Positions 16,669-25,658 of a stretch of DNA of 64,000 nucleotides are shown here, one piece after another (the first letter of the stretch is position 1; every line of letters starts with the position of its first letter). Source of the stretch: JBJYIN01 sp046237015 (GTDB lineage: Bacteria; Pseudomonadota; Gammaproteobacteria; Enterobacterales; Enterobacteriaceae); NCBI RefSeq assembly GCF_046237015.1, contig NZ_JBJYIN010000013.1, positions 62,001 through 126,000 on the forward strand, written 5' to 3'. A program made the translations under genes and the position numbers. Below the pieces are notes generated by a model. That model did not search any database. It was not told where the DNA came from and saw nothing but the letters and a program-made list of their open reading frames with translations.

Positions 16669-18624
16669 TTACCAGCTATCGCCCCCGATATCGTGGGAAC
16701 TATAATCGTAGCTATCCACATCCGAATAGACAGACGAGCTGGTCACGATAACACTAAGTCCACTGAGGCTTTGCCAGGTATATGGAACAGAATCTGAAGG
16801 AGGTTTCCCGATATCGTTCAGTTGGTTCAATAATCTATCTGCCACTGGCTGACGCATGTTCAACGCTAACATATACGGTAGCAGACGTGCGTCATCACCC
16901 GGAATCAGGCGAGATGACGGTGGAATGTCTCCGCTATCTTCCATCTGTTTGATTAGTCCTCGAACCTGAGCCAGCATATTCTCACCGTCCTGCGTGTAGC
17001 GTGGCTGTGCAATATGATAAGTGATCAGTAAATATAGCGGTGCCAGAACGACACTCAGTATACCCGCAGGCATCTGAATAATCAGATTACCTATAAAACT
17101 AAAAGCAATGAGTATCGTTAGTGCCATATGGATTGGTAGCGTTTGTCTGATGATAACGTAAAGTGGATATTGGTGTTTGGCCTGTCGGGTTTTGTTCAGT
17201 CGATGCTCTAGGAACATGAATAAAATAAAGAATAACAACAGTGCCGAGATAGGGGAGAATAAGACAACTAATACAAATGATGAAGTACTCAGATACGAAT
17301 AACAAAATAACAGCGGGATGAATGCGGTCAGCACTGCCCAAAGAGTAATATTGTGAACAGGGTAGAATAGATCCTGTTGGCATCGTTGCCGATAGTATTG
17401 ATCCATTTCCTGGCGGACTGCCACGAGTGCTGGTTGGTGTGTTTTCGTCAATGCAAGCCTATTTGTATCGGTTTGCTGTCGCAACATTCGCCAGAATTGC
17501 TGAGCTGAAGATGGTAAGTGAGTGAGATTAATGTCCTCATCTGACGATAATACTAATGCTTGGCTTTGATCTGTTCCTCGTTCATTATTTCCCTGATCCC
17601 AATGTATTAATCCTCGTTCTATTAAATACAGAATGTCCCCGGCAAAGCCATGATCGGTCATATTGCGGTGCATCAGGTAGCTTGCTAATCCAGGGGTGAC
17701 CTCTGTCGGCAGTGGAGTGTTATATACCGAAGGCCGGTGTATATTTGGGATTGGATAACGCCATGGCCGATAAATCAATGTATAGACGAGTAATAACATA
17801 AATGGTAGCCAGAGATATAATGTATTCAGTTCTGGTAGTAGGCCATGCCAGAAGGGTTCTAGGATGGGCAACGCAGAAAAGAGCGATGCTTTCATATCAA
17901 ACGCAGGGCTATTAGGCAGTACGTTGTCAGGCCAGACAAGGTGTACATAAAAGTTACGATACGGAGCAATAGGCGTTTGCGTAACCAGTGTGCCGTCTTC
18001 TTCCATAGATACAGGGATACGCTCACCCGCCAGGGATATGTCAGCCCTGAGCACTGTAACGCGGGTATCGTTTTTCCCAGTATCTTGTTTGTCTTCATTG
18101 GGTAAATGGAACTGAAAAATTGCTTTATTGATAATAAATGGCCAACCGCTACCGATTACATTCCAACGTAATTCATCCTGTCCGTTTCGCCGCAGCCGCA
18201 TATCGTTTACTTCATAGCGAATAACATAGTGATGTTTGCCTTCTGACAATAAATGTTTGCTCTTTCCAATACGCCATGTAAGGGTGTCATTCTTCCTGAT
18301 TGTGCTGTAATCCTCGGGCTGGTTGTCACGCATGATATCTATCAGTCGATAGTTAGCCAGATGCCGTTTGCCACCAGTATCGAACCAATAGCGTGGCAGT
18401 GTTCGTGAGATGCCGTGTACCTCACCGCTGTTTTGGATGTGTAAAGATTCTGTGATCAGCATGCGCCCATCATCTTGCATATCTATGCGCACTGCATAAA
18501 GGTCGATCTGTTTAATGCTCGCTTTGCTGAGACAAGGCATGAATAAGCCGAGTAATAAAACAAGACAGAAGATATAGATATGTATTGGCTGACGGATTGG
18601 GGAAACCACAGGGAGAATAAGCAT
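16669..18624 (-). CDS. DUF2207 domain membrane protein of unknown function
   Basis: A predicted 651-residue protein with an N-terminal signal/anchor (hydrophobic core LVLLLGLFMPCLS before the KASIKQ mature start), an extracytoplasmic beta-rich DUF2207 domain (roughly residues 35-250 including YAVRIDMQDDGRMLITESLHI), a membrane segment near WLPFMLLLVYTLIY, a cytoplasmic domain, and another pair of membrane segments. The C-terminus is a Ser/Tyr/Asp-rich tail ending GGDSW in place of the usual Gly/Ser-rich tail of this family. The ATG at 18624 is chosen because AAAGGA precedes it by 9 bases; earlier in-frame starts lack one. The function is unknown. It stands alone between yibQ and hldD where E. 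coli carries yibD-tdh-kbl. Confidence 0.8.
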   Translation of the reverse strand: MLILPVVSPIRQPIHIYIFCLVLLLGLFMPCLSKASIKQIDLYAVRIDMQDDGRMLITESLHIQNSGEVHGISRTLPRYWFDTGGKRHLANYRLIDIMRDNQPEDYSTIRKNDTLTWRIGKSKHLLSEGKHHYVIRYEVNDMRLRRNGQDELRWNVIGSGWPFIINKAIFQFHLPNEDKQDTGKNDTRVTVLRADISLAGERIPVSMEEDGTLVTQTPIAPYRNFYVHLVWPDNVLPNSPAFDMKASLFSALPILEPFWHGLLPELNTLYLWLPFMLLLVYTLIYRPWRYPIPNIHRPSVYNTPLPTEVTPGLASYLMHRNMTDHGFAGDILYLIERGLIHWDQGNNERGTDQSQALVLSSDEDINLTHLPSSAQQFWRMLRQQTDTNRLALTKTHQPALVAVRQEMDQYYRQRCQQDLFYPVHNITLWAVLTAFIPLLFCYSYLSTSSFVLVVLFSPISALLLFFILFMFLEHRLNKTRQAKHQYPLYVIIRQTLPIHMALTILIAFSFIGNLIIQMPAGILSVVLAPLYLLITYHIAQPRYTQDGENMLAQVRGLIKQMEDSGDIPPSSRLIPGDDARLLPYMLALNMRQPVADRLLNQLNDIGKPPSDSVPYTWQSLSGLSVIVTSSSVYSDVDSYDYSSHDIGGDSW

Positions 18625-18760
18625 GTACCACATTCCTTTGTGAATCATTGTGTCTAAAAAATAGACAGATAACAATAAGCGAATAGTCGACAGCCTGACT
18701 ACACTTTGATACCACTATAATATTAATAAAGTCAGTTAATTAGCTAAACTGGTTTAGCCT

Positions 18761-19726
18761 TTAATGTGGTGTTTTGCACGGCGCGATCCAAGTCTGCCAT
18801 TGGTGTTTAATAAACGAGACAGCGGCGCTTTCGCGAATGCTGTCGCTCGCCAGTTTGATGAAGACATCATTTTTGATTGGTTTCGGCGGGTGTTTAGCCA
18901 GACACTGTTTGATGCCTTTAAAGGGGCGATCGCCGCTAAATGGGTTACGTGGCTTGGTCTGCGTTGGTTTTTCGGACGGCGGCATGACGTCATGGCGTTG
19001 CGTCGGTTCGTTCAACAATTGGCTAGGGCGTACCAGCACGATGTCGGACTCCAGCGTCGGGAGCATCTGTTGCAACACCTTGATGGTAGAAGGATGGGGA
19101 TGACCAATAGCGATGGCTGAACCGCTGCGACGTGCTATTTGAACGGCACGGTTGAATTGTTTACGAATATCGGCTTCGTTTTGGGTGTCATCCAGAAACA
19201 CTTTGCGTTTGATGACGCTGACGCCTGTGCCTTCCGCCGCCTGGCTGGCTTTACTGCTGCCAATGGTCATACTGTCGAGGAAATACAACTGGTAGGCGCT
19301 TAATGCCTGCATCACTTTTTGCATGCCGGGCAGGCTCGCAGTCATGGCGCTGCCCATGTGATTATTCAGCCCTATCGCATAAGGCACATTGTTGACCGAC
19401 TGGCGGATAATCCGTTGGATTTCTTCACTGGTCATGTCTGGGCGCAGTGTGTCACGCTCTAGGGGTTGCTTACTCATCGGTGCCATCGGCAGATGAATCA
19501 GCACCTCTCTGCCCTGATGATGTGCTTTGGTCGCCATTTCACGAGCGTAAGGGGCATTAGGTAAGACGGCGACTGAAATAGCCGTTGGCATCGCCAGTAT
19601 CTGGTTTTCATTATGAGGGCGATAGCCAAAGTCATCGATAACAATGGCGAGTTTTCCGGCGAGTGCGACGGGAACAAATGTCAGCAGCCCGATAAAATAC
19701 AGAGAGTAAAGTTTACAATAAGACAA
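18761..19726 (-). CDS. yibQ: YibQ-type divergent polysaccharide deacetylase-fold protein
   Basis: A secreted protein of about 321 residues with a signal peptide ending near VALA and a divergent polysaccharide deacetylase fold: KLAIVIDDFGYR, LPNAPYAREMATKAH, LIHLPMAP, LNNHMGSAMTA and IAIGHPHPSTI carry the Asp and His residues of the family. It matches E. coli YibQ through most of its length, including the C-terminal basic region. A TTG at 19726 has GGAAGG 6 bases upstream and starts the signal peptide cleanly; the TTG at 19744 would overlap envC. It follows envC directly (operon), suggesting a link to cell-envelope or division function; the substrate is unknown. Confidence 0.92.
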   Translation of the reverse strand: MSYCKLYSLYFIGLLTFVPVALAGKLAIVIDDFGYRPHNENQILAMPTAISVAVLPNAPYAREMATKAHHQGREVLIHLPMAPMSKQPLERDTLRPDMTSEEIQRIIRQSVNNVPYAIGLNNHMGSAMTASLPGMQKVMQALSAYQLYFLDSMTIGSSKASQAAEGTGVSVIKRKVFLDDTQNEADIRKQFNRAVQIARRSGSAIAIGHPHPSTIKVLQQMLPTLESDIVLVRPSQLLNEPTQRHDVMPPSEKPTQTKPRNPFSGDRPFKGIKQCLAKHPPKPIKNDVFIKLASDSIRESAAVSFIKHQWQTWIAPCKTPH

Positions 19727-19728
19727 GG

Positions 19729-21030
19729 CTACCTTCCCAGCCAAGGTTGTGGATTGACGGCCTGACCCTGGCGACGAATTTCAAAGTAAAGCGCAGGCTG
19801 GCTTTGCCCACCGCTGGTGCCGACGAGTGCAATGGGCTGACCTGCTTTTACCTGTGCCCCGACCGACACCAGCGCACTTTGGTTATAACCATACAAGCTC
19901 ATATCGCCTTTACCATGCTGGACCACAACCACCAGGCCATAGCCCTGCAACCAGTCAGCCATCAACACGTTTCCGTCGGCGATGGCTTTAACTTCAGTGC
20001 CTTCCGGTGCAGCAATGACCATGCCTTTCCAGCGTAATTCCCCCTGCAACGGCTCACCAAAACGATGTTCAATACGCCCTCGAACCGGCCAGACGGCTTG
20101 CGCTGATGGACGACCGAGGCCGCCAGTTCGCGCCATCAGAGAACGTTCGTTTTCCGTTGGTTTGTAACGACTACCGCTACGTTTGGCCTGTTCTTCTTTC
20201 GCCCGTACTTTTGCGGCTTCACGCGCTTCCCGCTCGGCTCTGGCTTTAGCCTCGCGTTCTGCTCGTGCGATTTGATCGCGGAGGCGCGCCTCGTTCTGGC
20301 GAAGTTCAGTTAGCTGTTGCTGATCTTTTTCTAACGAACTTTCAAGTGTTGAAAGAGTTTTCTTACGTTCGGATTGCGCCTGTTCCAACTGTTTTTGCTG
20401 TTGTTGCTGATCGTTTAGCAACGTTTTCTGCCGGGACTGCTTTTGTTCCAGTTGTTTTCTTTGGCTAGCGAGTTCACTGCGCGTTTGCTGTAGTTCCTGG
20501 ATAGATTTTTGTCGCGCTTCGTTGAGATAGCCGAAATAGGCGAGAATACGTTCGCCACGCTGGCTTTCTTCGCCGCTTAGGATCAACTGCAATGCACTGT
20601 GTTGTCCTTGACGAAATGCGGCATCCAACTGACGTGAGAGAATCGTTTGCTGTGTGCTCTGCTGTGTTTGCAATTTGGTGATGGACGCACTCAATGCACT
20701 CAGTTCTTGTCCTAGTACGGACAACGTACTGCGAGTTTCATGAAGCTGGCGGCTGGATTGTGCGATAGATTGTTCTTGCTTCTTCAACTGTTGAACGAGC
20801 GAACCGCGCTGTTTCTGTTGTTGTTGAACTTGTTTTTCTTTCTCGGCGATATCCTGTTGCAATGTTTTAAGCTGTTGCTGATTGTCCGCGCTTTGGCTGA
20901 TGGCAGGCAACAGCAAAACGCCGACGCAAAGCGCGTTGGCGCATTGAGCGAACAGCTTTTGTAATGCAGACGAGCGGTGGTTGGCACGATATGCCACGCT
21001 TGGCTGAACAGATAACGCTTTTTTACTCAT
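19729..21030 (-). CDS. envC: Murein hydrolase activator EnvC
   Basis: EnvC is a periplasmic divisome factor that activates the amidases AmiA and AmiB for septal peptidoglycan splitting. The 433-residue protein has a signal sequence (hydrophobic ALCVGVLLLPAI, cleaved near QSAD), a long Gln/Lys/Arg-rich coiled coil (about 50-290) and a C-terminal LytM domain (about 310-433) beginning WPVRGRIEHRFGEPL and ending GQAVNPQPWLGR. As in E. coli EnvC, the LytM domain lacks the full set of zinc ligands and is expected to be catalytically dead. It is followed by yibQ. The gpmM gene that precedes it in E. coli is not present here. Confidence 0.96.
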   Translation of the reverse strand: MSKKALSVQPSVAYRANHRSSALQKLFAQCANALCVGVLLLPAISQSADNQQQLKTLQQDIAEKEKQVQQQQKQRGSLVQQLKKQEQSIAQSSRQLHETRSTLSVLGQELSALSASITKLQTQQSTQQTILSRQLDAAFRQGQHSALQLILSGEESQRGERILAYFGYLNEARQKSIQELQQTRSELASQRKQLEQKQSRQKTLLNDQQQQQKQLEQAQSERKKTLSTLESSLEKDQQQLTELRQNEARLRDQIARAEREAKARAEREAREAAKVRAKEEQAKRSGSRYKPTENERSLMARTGGLGRPSAQAVWPVRGRIEHRFGEPLQGELRWKGMVIAAPEGTEVKAIADGNVLMADWLQGYGLVVVVQHGKGDMSLYGYNQSALVSVGAQVKAGQPIALVGTSGGQSQPALYFEIRRQGQAVNPQPWLGR

Positions 21031-21378
21031 AACGATGGATTATTCCACGATGAACAGCGGCTTGCCAATCGTCTCTTGTCGGATTTCTATTTCCAGACGT
21101 GACAAGAGTGACACGGAATTTATCAATAATAGCTAAATGAGAACATATACACATAGAATGATCGAATTGCCTAATTTGCGCCGAGATTTTTTGTGGTGAC
21201 GCCCCTTACTGGCCGTCGCTGATGCGACATTAACGATTTCTTCTGGAAATTTTTTTTGTATCACGCCGCAGATTCGGTACGCTATCTTGGCCTACTAGCT
21301 GTAATTGACGTATCACGCAGGTATACTCAGGAACCTTATATTTTTATCGCTTAACTGATTCGGGAGTCGTTACACCCC
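21031..21378. other. Divergent intergenic region envC / yibN, no gene seen
   Basis: This 348-base gap separates the divergent envC and yibN genes. It is AT-rich and must hold the two opposing promoters, but I see no convincing -10/-35 pair with correct spacing, no RNA gene and no protein-like frame. In E. coli, gpmM lies between these two genes; nothing recognisable of it remains here. Confidence 0.6.
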
Positions 21379-21810
21379 ATGCAAGAGATTATGCCGTTCA
21401 TTAGCAACCATCCTATATTGAGTATGGCTTGGGTTGCCCTGTTGGTCGCTGTCATTGTGCTTACTGTGAAGAGCAAATTGTCTAAAGTAAAAGAAGTGGT
21501 TCGCAGCGAAGCGATCCAACTGATCAACAAAGAAGATGCCGTGGTTGTCGATACCCGTAATCGTGACGATTACCGCCGAGGTCATATTGCCAACGCATTT
21601 AACCTGCTACCCAATGACATTAAAAATGGCAGCGTAGGTGAGCTGGAAAAGCATAAATCTCAGCCTGTTATCGTGGTTTGCGCCAATGGTATGTCATCGC
21701 GCGAAGCGGCAGAGAATCTGTTGAAAGCTGGGTTTGAACGGGTTGTCGTGTTGAAAGACGGCCTTGCAGGCTGGAGCGGTGAAAATCTGCCTCTGGTGCG
21801 TGGTAAATAA
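21379..21810 (+). CDS. yibN: Membrane-anchored rhodanese-like protein
   Basis: A 143-residue protein with one N-terminal membrane segment (about residues 13-30) followed by a single rhodanese domain: VVVDTRNRDDYRRGHIANAFN and the active-site loop VVCANGMSSREAA with Cys at about 101. Rhodaneses of this type move sulfane sulfur; YibN has no firmly established substrate, although in E. coli it has been linked to membrane-protein insertion. It precedes secB, and in E. coli the glutaredoxin gene grxC lies between the two; here only 110 bases separate them. Confidence 0.93.
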   Translation: MQEIMPFISNHPILSMAWVALLVAVIVLTVKSKLSKVKEVVRSEAIQLINKEDAVVVDTRNRDDYRRGHIANAFNLLPNDIKNGSVGELEKHKSQPVIVVCANGMSSREAAENLLKAGFERVVVLKDGLAGWSGENLPLVRGK

Positions 21811-21919
21811 GAGGGCTTGCGAGAAATTATTTCTCGGGAGGCCAATGTCATACGGACGTCCGTTCCTTCAGTGACGAGGGAATACGTCAGGGAAATCTAA
21901 CATAAAGGTATTATTTAAC

Positions 21920-22390
21920 ATGTCTGAACAAAACAACGCTGAAATGTCTTTCCAAATCCAACGTATCTACACCAAGGATATTTCTTTCGAAGCGCCGAAC
22001 GCACCACAGGTATTCCAGCAGGAATGGCAGCCAGAAGTAAAACTGGATCTGGATACCGCTTCCAGCCAACTGGCTGATGATATTTATGAAGTGGTGCTGC
22101 GTGTTACCGTGACCGCGTCTTTAGGTGAAGAAACAGCATTTTTGTGTGAAGTTCAGCAGGGTGGTATTTTTACCGTTGGTGGTCTTGAAGGCACACAATT
22201 GGCGCATTGTCTGGGGGCTTATTGCCCGAACATCCTGTTCCCTTATGCGCGTGAATGCATTACCAGCCTGGTATCTCGCGGAACCTTCCCGCAGTTAAAT
22301 CTGGCTCCGGTAAACTTTGATGCGTTGTTCATGAATTATTTACAACAGCAGACCGACGGCGAAGGTGCGGCTGCTTCTCAGGATGCCTGA
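21920..22390 (+). CDS. secB: Protein-export chaperone SecB
   Basis: SecB is the cytoplasmic tetrameric chaperone that keeps preproteins unfolded and hands them to SecA. The 156-residue sequence shows FQIQRIYTKDISFEAPNAP and the highly conserved LPVNFDALF-like segment LAPVNFDALF near the C-terminus, and CEVQQGGIF and AYCPNILFPYARE in the middle. Length equals the family norm (155). The stop TGA shares its final A with the gpsA start, so the two are co-translated, as in E. coli. Confidence 0.98.
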   Translation: MSEQNNAEMSFQIQRIYTKDISFEAPNAPQVFQQEWQPEVKLDLDTASSQLADDIYEVVLRVTVTASLGEETAFLCEVQQGGIFTVGGLEGTQLAHCLGAYCPNILFPYARECITSLVSRGTFPQLNLAPVNFDALFMNYLQQQTDGEGAAASQDA

Positions 22391-23409
22391 TGAACGCGCT
22401 TGACGCTTCCATGACTGTCATCGGTGCCGGTTCATACGGCACCGCATTAGCCATCACATTGGCGCGTAACGGCCATCGCGTTGTGCTTTGGGGACATAGC
22501 CCTGAACATATCCGAACGTTACAGGCGGCTCGTTGTAATCAAGCCTTTTTGCCTGATGTTCCGTTTCCTGAGACGCTGGAATTGGAAACCGATCTGGCGC
22601 GGGCGTTAGCGGCGAGTAAAAATGTGCTGGTAGTGGTGCCCAGCCATGTTTTTGGTGATGTACTCCGTCAGATCAAGCCTCACTTGCGTGCGGATGCCCG
22701 TATTGTATGGGCGACGAAAGGTCTGGAAGCGGAAACCGGGCGTTTGCTACAGGATGTGGCGCGTGATGCGCTAGGTGAATCTATTCCCCTTGCGGTGGTT
22801 TCCGGCCCGACGTTTGCGAAAGAATTGGCGGCGGGTTTGCCAACTGCGATTGCTCTGGCCGCAACGGATAGTGATTTTGCTGATGATCTTCAGCGTCTTC
22901 TCCACTGCGGTAAAAGTTTCCGGGTGTATAGCAACCCGGATTTTATCGGTGTACAGCTTGGTGGAGCGGTAAAGAATGTGATTGCGATCGGTGCCGGAAT
23001 GTCTGATGGTATCGGTTTTGGCGCGAATGCCCGCACCGCGCTGATTACGCGCGGCTTGGCTGAGATGACTCGACTCGGCGTTGCGCTGGGGGCCGATCCT
23101 TCAACCTTCATGGGGATGGCTGGCCTGGGCGATCTGGTTCTGACGTGTACGGATAACCAATCGCGTAACCGGCGTTTCGGTATGATGTTGGGGCAAGGGA
23201 TGGGAGTAGAGGAAGCGCAGGGGACGATTGGGCAGGTTGTTGAAGGATACCGCAATACGAAGGAAGTCTTGGCGTTGGCACAGCGCTACGGCGTTGAAAT
23301 GCCGATTACCGAGCAACTGTGGCAAGTGTTGTATTGTGGTAAAGATGCGCGTGATGCAGCCTTAAGTTTGTTGGGACGTACGAGTAAAGACGAAAGCGCT
23401 CGATTATAA
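22390..23409 (+). CDS. gpsA: NAD(P)-dependent glycerol-3-phosphate dehydrogenase
   Basis: GpsA reduces dihydroxyacetone phosphate to sn-glycerol 3-phosphate for phospholipid synthesis. The 339-residue cytosolic enzyme has the N-terminal nucleotide-binding loop VIGAGSYGTALA (about 11-22), VVSGPTFAKELA with the substrate-binding residues, GGAVKNVIAIGAG with the catalytic Lys, and NARTALITRGLAEM. Its start codon overlaps the last base of secB, and cysE follows after about 130 bases, the conserved secB-gpsA-cysE order. Confidence 0.98.
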   Translation: MNALDASMTVIGAGSYGTALAITLARNGHRVVLWGHSPEHIRTLQAARCNQAFLPDVPFPETLELETDLARALAASKNVLVVVPSHVFGDVLRQIKPHLRADARIVWATKGLEAETGRLLQDVARDALGESIPLAVVSGPTFAKELAAGLPTAIALAATDSDFADDLQRLLHCGKSFRVYSNPDFIGVQLGGAVKNVIAIGAGMSDGIGFGANARTALITRGLAEMTRLGVALGADPSTFMGMAGLGDLVLTCTDNQSRNRRFGMMLGQGMGVEEAQGTIGQVVEGYRNTKEVLALAQRYGVEMPITEQLWQVLYCGKDARDAALSLLGRTSKDESARL

Positions 23410-23536
23410 TCACTTCATATTCTTCCGCGCATTTTGGGTGCAAGGGGATCATCATGCCTTTTGTTTATTGGTAACAACAGAAGTTTTCCCATAATAAAAA
23501 TTGAGTTGCGATGTGTGGGTTGTGGAGAGTCATGCA

Positions 23537-24358
23537 ATGTCGATAGAAGAGCTGGAACTGGTCTGGAAAAATATTAAGGTCGAAGCGCGCAAGCTTGCAG
23601 ATTGTGAACCTATGCTGGCCAGCTTTTTCCACGCCACATTACTCAAACATGAAAATCTGGGCAGTGCGCTGAGTTACATGTTAGCGAATAAGTTGGCGAA
23701 TCCGATTATGCCTGCGATTGCGATCCGAGAGGTTGCAGAAGAAGCCTATCATGCTGACCCGCATATGATTGTATCGGCAGCGCGTGATATTCAGGCTGTT
23801 TGCCTGCGAGACCCGGCGGTAGATAAATATTCGACCCCATTGCTGTATCTGAAGGGATTTCACGCATTACAGGCCTACCGTATTGGGCACTGGCTTTGGT
23901 TACAGGACCGCAAGGCGCTCGCTATCTATTTTCAAAATCAGATTTCCGTTTCATTTGGTGTCGATATTCACCCTGCGGCCACGATTGGCTGTGGGATCAT
24001 GCTCGATCACGCGACAGGTATTGTGATCGGGGAAACCGCCGTCGTGGAAAATGATGTCTCTATTTTGCAGTCCGTTACGCTTGGTGGTACGGGCAAGACC
24101 AGCGGCGATCGCCATCCAAAGATCCGGGAAGGCGTGATGATCGGTGCGGGAGCCAAGATTCTGGGAAATATCGAAGTGGGGCGCGGTGCCAAAATTGGTG
24201 CTGGGTCGGTGGTGTTGCAACCCGTACCGCCGCATACTACGGCGGCTGGCGTTCCGGCTCGTATTGTTGGGCGACCAGAAACGGATAAACCAGCCATGGA
24301 TATGGATCAGTACTTTAACGGTATCAACCGTGGTTTCGAATATGGCGATGGTATTTAG
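23537..24358 (+). CDS. cysE: Serine O-acetyltransferase
   Basis: CysE acetylates L-serine with acetyl-CoA, the committed step of cysteine synthesis, and forms a complex with CysK; it is feedback-inhibited by cysteine. The protein has an all-helical N-terminal domain followed by a left-handed beta-helix of hexapeptide repeats; IMLDHATGIVIGE holds the catalytic His and Asp, and the C-terminus MDMDQYFNGINRGFEYGDGI ends in the Ile that inserts into CysK. I chose the ATG at 23537: GGAGAG precedes it and it gives exactly 273 residues like E. coli; 12 extra codons upstream are unconserved. Confidence 0.97.
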   Translation: MSIEELELVWKNIKVEARKLADCEPMLASFFHATLLKHENLGSALSYMLANKLANPIMPAIAIREVAEEAYHADPHMIVSAARDIQAVCLRDPAVDKYSTPLLYLKGFHALQAYRIGHWLWLQDRKALAIYFQNQISVSFGVDIHPAATIGCGIMLDHATGIVIGETAVVENDVSILQSVTLGGTGKTSGDRHPKIREGVMIGAGAKILGNIEVGRGAKIGAGSVVLQPVPPHTTAAGVPARIVGRPETDKPAMDMDQYFNGINRGFEYGDGI

Positions 24359-24452
24359 TACTGTTCAACTAATATTGTAAACGGTGTCATAATGACTTAT
24401 TGATGATATTTGGAAAGCCATTTCAGATTATCCCTATACTGAATATGCATGG

Positions 24453-24512
24453 ATGAAACTGATAATTATTATTGCAATCTTAATCATCCTAGCTATATGC
24501 TATTTTATATAA
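24453..24512 (+). CDS. Candidate 19-residue hydrophobic small protein
   Basis: The frame ATG to TAA encodes MKLIIIIAILIILAICYFI, a single predicted membrane helix and nothing more. Its stop overlaps the AAGGGA ribosome-binding site of the lipoprotein gene that follows 10 bases later, so the two could be translated together. The same frame is open upstream for about 20 codons with protein-like content (DIWKAISDYPYTEYAWM) but no usual start codon. No clear ribosome-binding site precedes the ATG. It may be a leader-type small membrane protein or chance. Confidence 0.35.
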   Translation: MKLIIIIAILIILAICYFI

Positions 24513-24522
24513 GGGATTAATC

Positions 24523-25206
24523 TTGAAACGCACAACATTACTCATCATTTCTGCCGCGCTTATGCTCTCTGGCTGTGCTTCTATCCTTCCTGAAATATCC
24601 CCCCTCTCAACTCAGGAAACTTCAGTGACTCAGCAATCCATCGTTGATGGCAAAACGACGATACAAGAACTCACGGAAAAATACGGAGAGAATACTGGCA
24701 AGGCTCCACTTGTCAGCGGGAAGAACGTGCTCTATTGGGTAAAAAACAAGTCTGAATTTGGCTATAATGCGGTTGCCGTCACTCGGCTCAGTGTGCTCGA
24801 AGAAAATGGCATAGTAAAAAGGCATGCGATTATTCGCCATGATCACAAATATCGTAATGATTTTCTGGGGAATACGACACAAGATGATATTTCCAAGACC
24901 ATAAAAGAGGGTGTCACGACAGAAAGTAGTGTTGAAGCGAAATATGGAGAACCATACGAATACTCATTTAATGATGATGGGGATCGCATAATGGTTTATG
25001 TCTGGAATAATATTTCAAATGATACATCCAGAATGGTTCCGATATTGGGTGAACTATCTGGGACGCAATCGGGCAGTGTCCGTTCGCTCCTTGTGACCCT
25101 GAATATTGATAATACGGTTAAATCCTGGGTGCTGAATTCAAAAGCGGTAAAACGTGGCGTTGGGGCGTTGAATGCTTCTGCCTTTGAGGAAGTCAAAGAA
25201 CGCTAG
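24523..25206 (+). CDS. Putative lipoprotein of unknown function
   Basis: A 227-residue protein starting at a TTG with AAGGGA 7 bases upstream. The N-terminus MKRTTLLIISAALMLSGCAS is a lipoprotein signal peptide with lipobox LSGC, so the mature protein would begin at Cys18 and lack an Asp at +2, favouring the outer membrane. Two internal segments, GKTTIQELTEKYGEN (about 43-57) and VTTESSVEAKYGEP (about 130-143), look like the repeated helix-turn of BamE/SmpA-like small lipoproteins, suggesting a tandem of that fold. I do not recognise an orthologue with a known role. It lies between cysE and pagP, downstream of a candidate tiny membrane peptide. Confidence 0.75.
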   Translation: MKRTTLLIISAALMLSGCASILPEISPLSTQETSVTQQSIVDGKTTIQELTEKYGENTGKAPLVSGKNVLYWVKNKSEFGYNAVAVTRLSVLEENGIVKRHAIIRHDHKYRNDFLGNTTQDDISKTIKEGVTTESSVEAKYGEPYEYSFNDDGDRIMVYVWNNISNDTSRMVPILGELSGTQSGSVRSLLVTLNIDNTVKSWVLNSKAVKRGVGALNASAFEEVKER

Positions 25207-25658
25207 TCTTGTGGTATTCGATTTAATATTCTTCTTTCTTATGGCCATGCCTGCACAAGCAGGTATGTGCCCGAATCCCTATTGTATGTGCTTGCCGTCT
25301 ACATATTGATATTTTTTCATCATGAATGGCGGATGAGGTTCAGTGTAACACTGTCAGTTGACATTTCGTGATGGAAAAAAGGTGCTACCCCGGTTTTCTA
25401 CTGGTTTCTGGCGCATCAACGCCGATAGACAAGGTGGTTTTTTGTCATTCTGGCTAAGATATATCTTAAAGATTGTCTGCAATATCAATCTATTTAACCA
25501 CGATTGTCATTCATGCCTTCATAATGCACAACTTTAATTGCTAGCCCGTATAGGCAGATTACGTGAACTAAACTATATATTTTGGTAACGATCAGAATAG
25601 CTTTGTCTGGATCACCTTTTTTTGAATGGAATCGTGACGCTGTTACAGAGAACTTTAT
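25207..25658. other. Intergenic region lipoprotein-pagP
   Basis: This 452-base gap holds one candidate micro-ORF (listed separately) near its left end; the remainder is AT-rich with no RNA gene or protein-like frame that I can support. It should contain the pagP promoter. I looked for a tandem PhoP box and did not find a convincing one. Confidence 0.5.
25211..25309 (+). CDS. Candidate 32-residue secreted Cys-containing peptide
   Basis: From a GTG just after the lipoprotein gene the frame encodes a hydrophobic stretch VVFDLIFFFLMAMPAQA followed by GMCPNPYCMCLPSTY and a stop. The first part has the shape of a signal peptide with an AQA cleavage site, and the 15-residue remainder has three cysteines. 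A basic N-terminal residue and a clear ribosome-binding site are lacking, so this is a low-confidence call made on composition alone. Confidence 0.25.
   Translation: MVFDLIFFFLMAMPAQAGMCPNPYCMCLPSTY

Noticed and set aside
25500..25658. PhoP box upstream of pagP
   Set aside because: Only a single GTTTA-like half is found on the minus strand; no tandem repeat at 11-base spacing.
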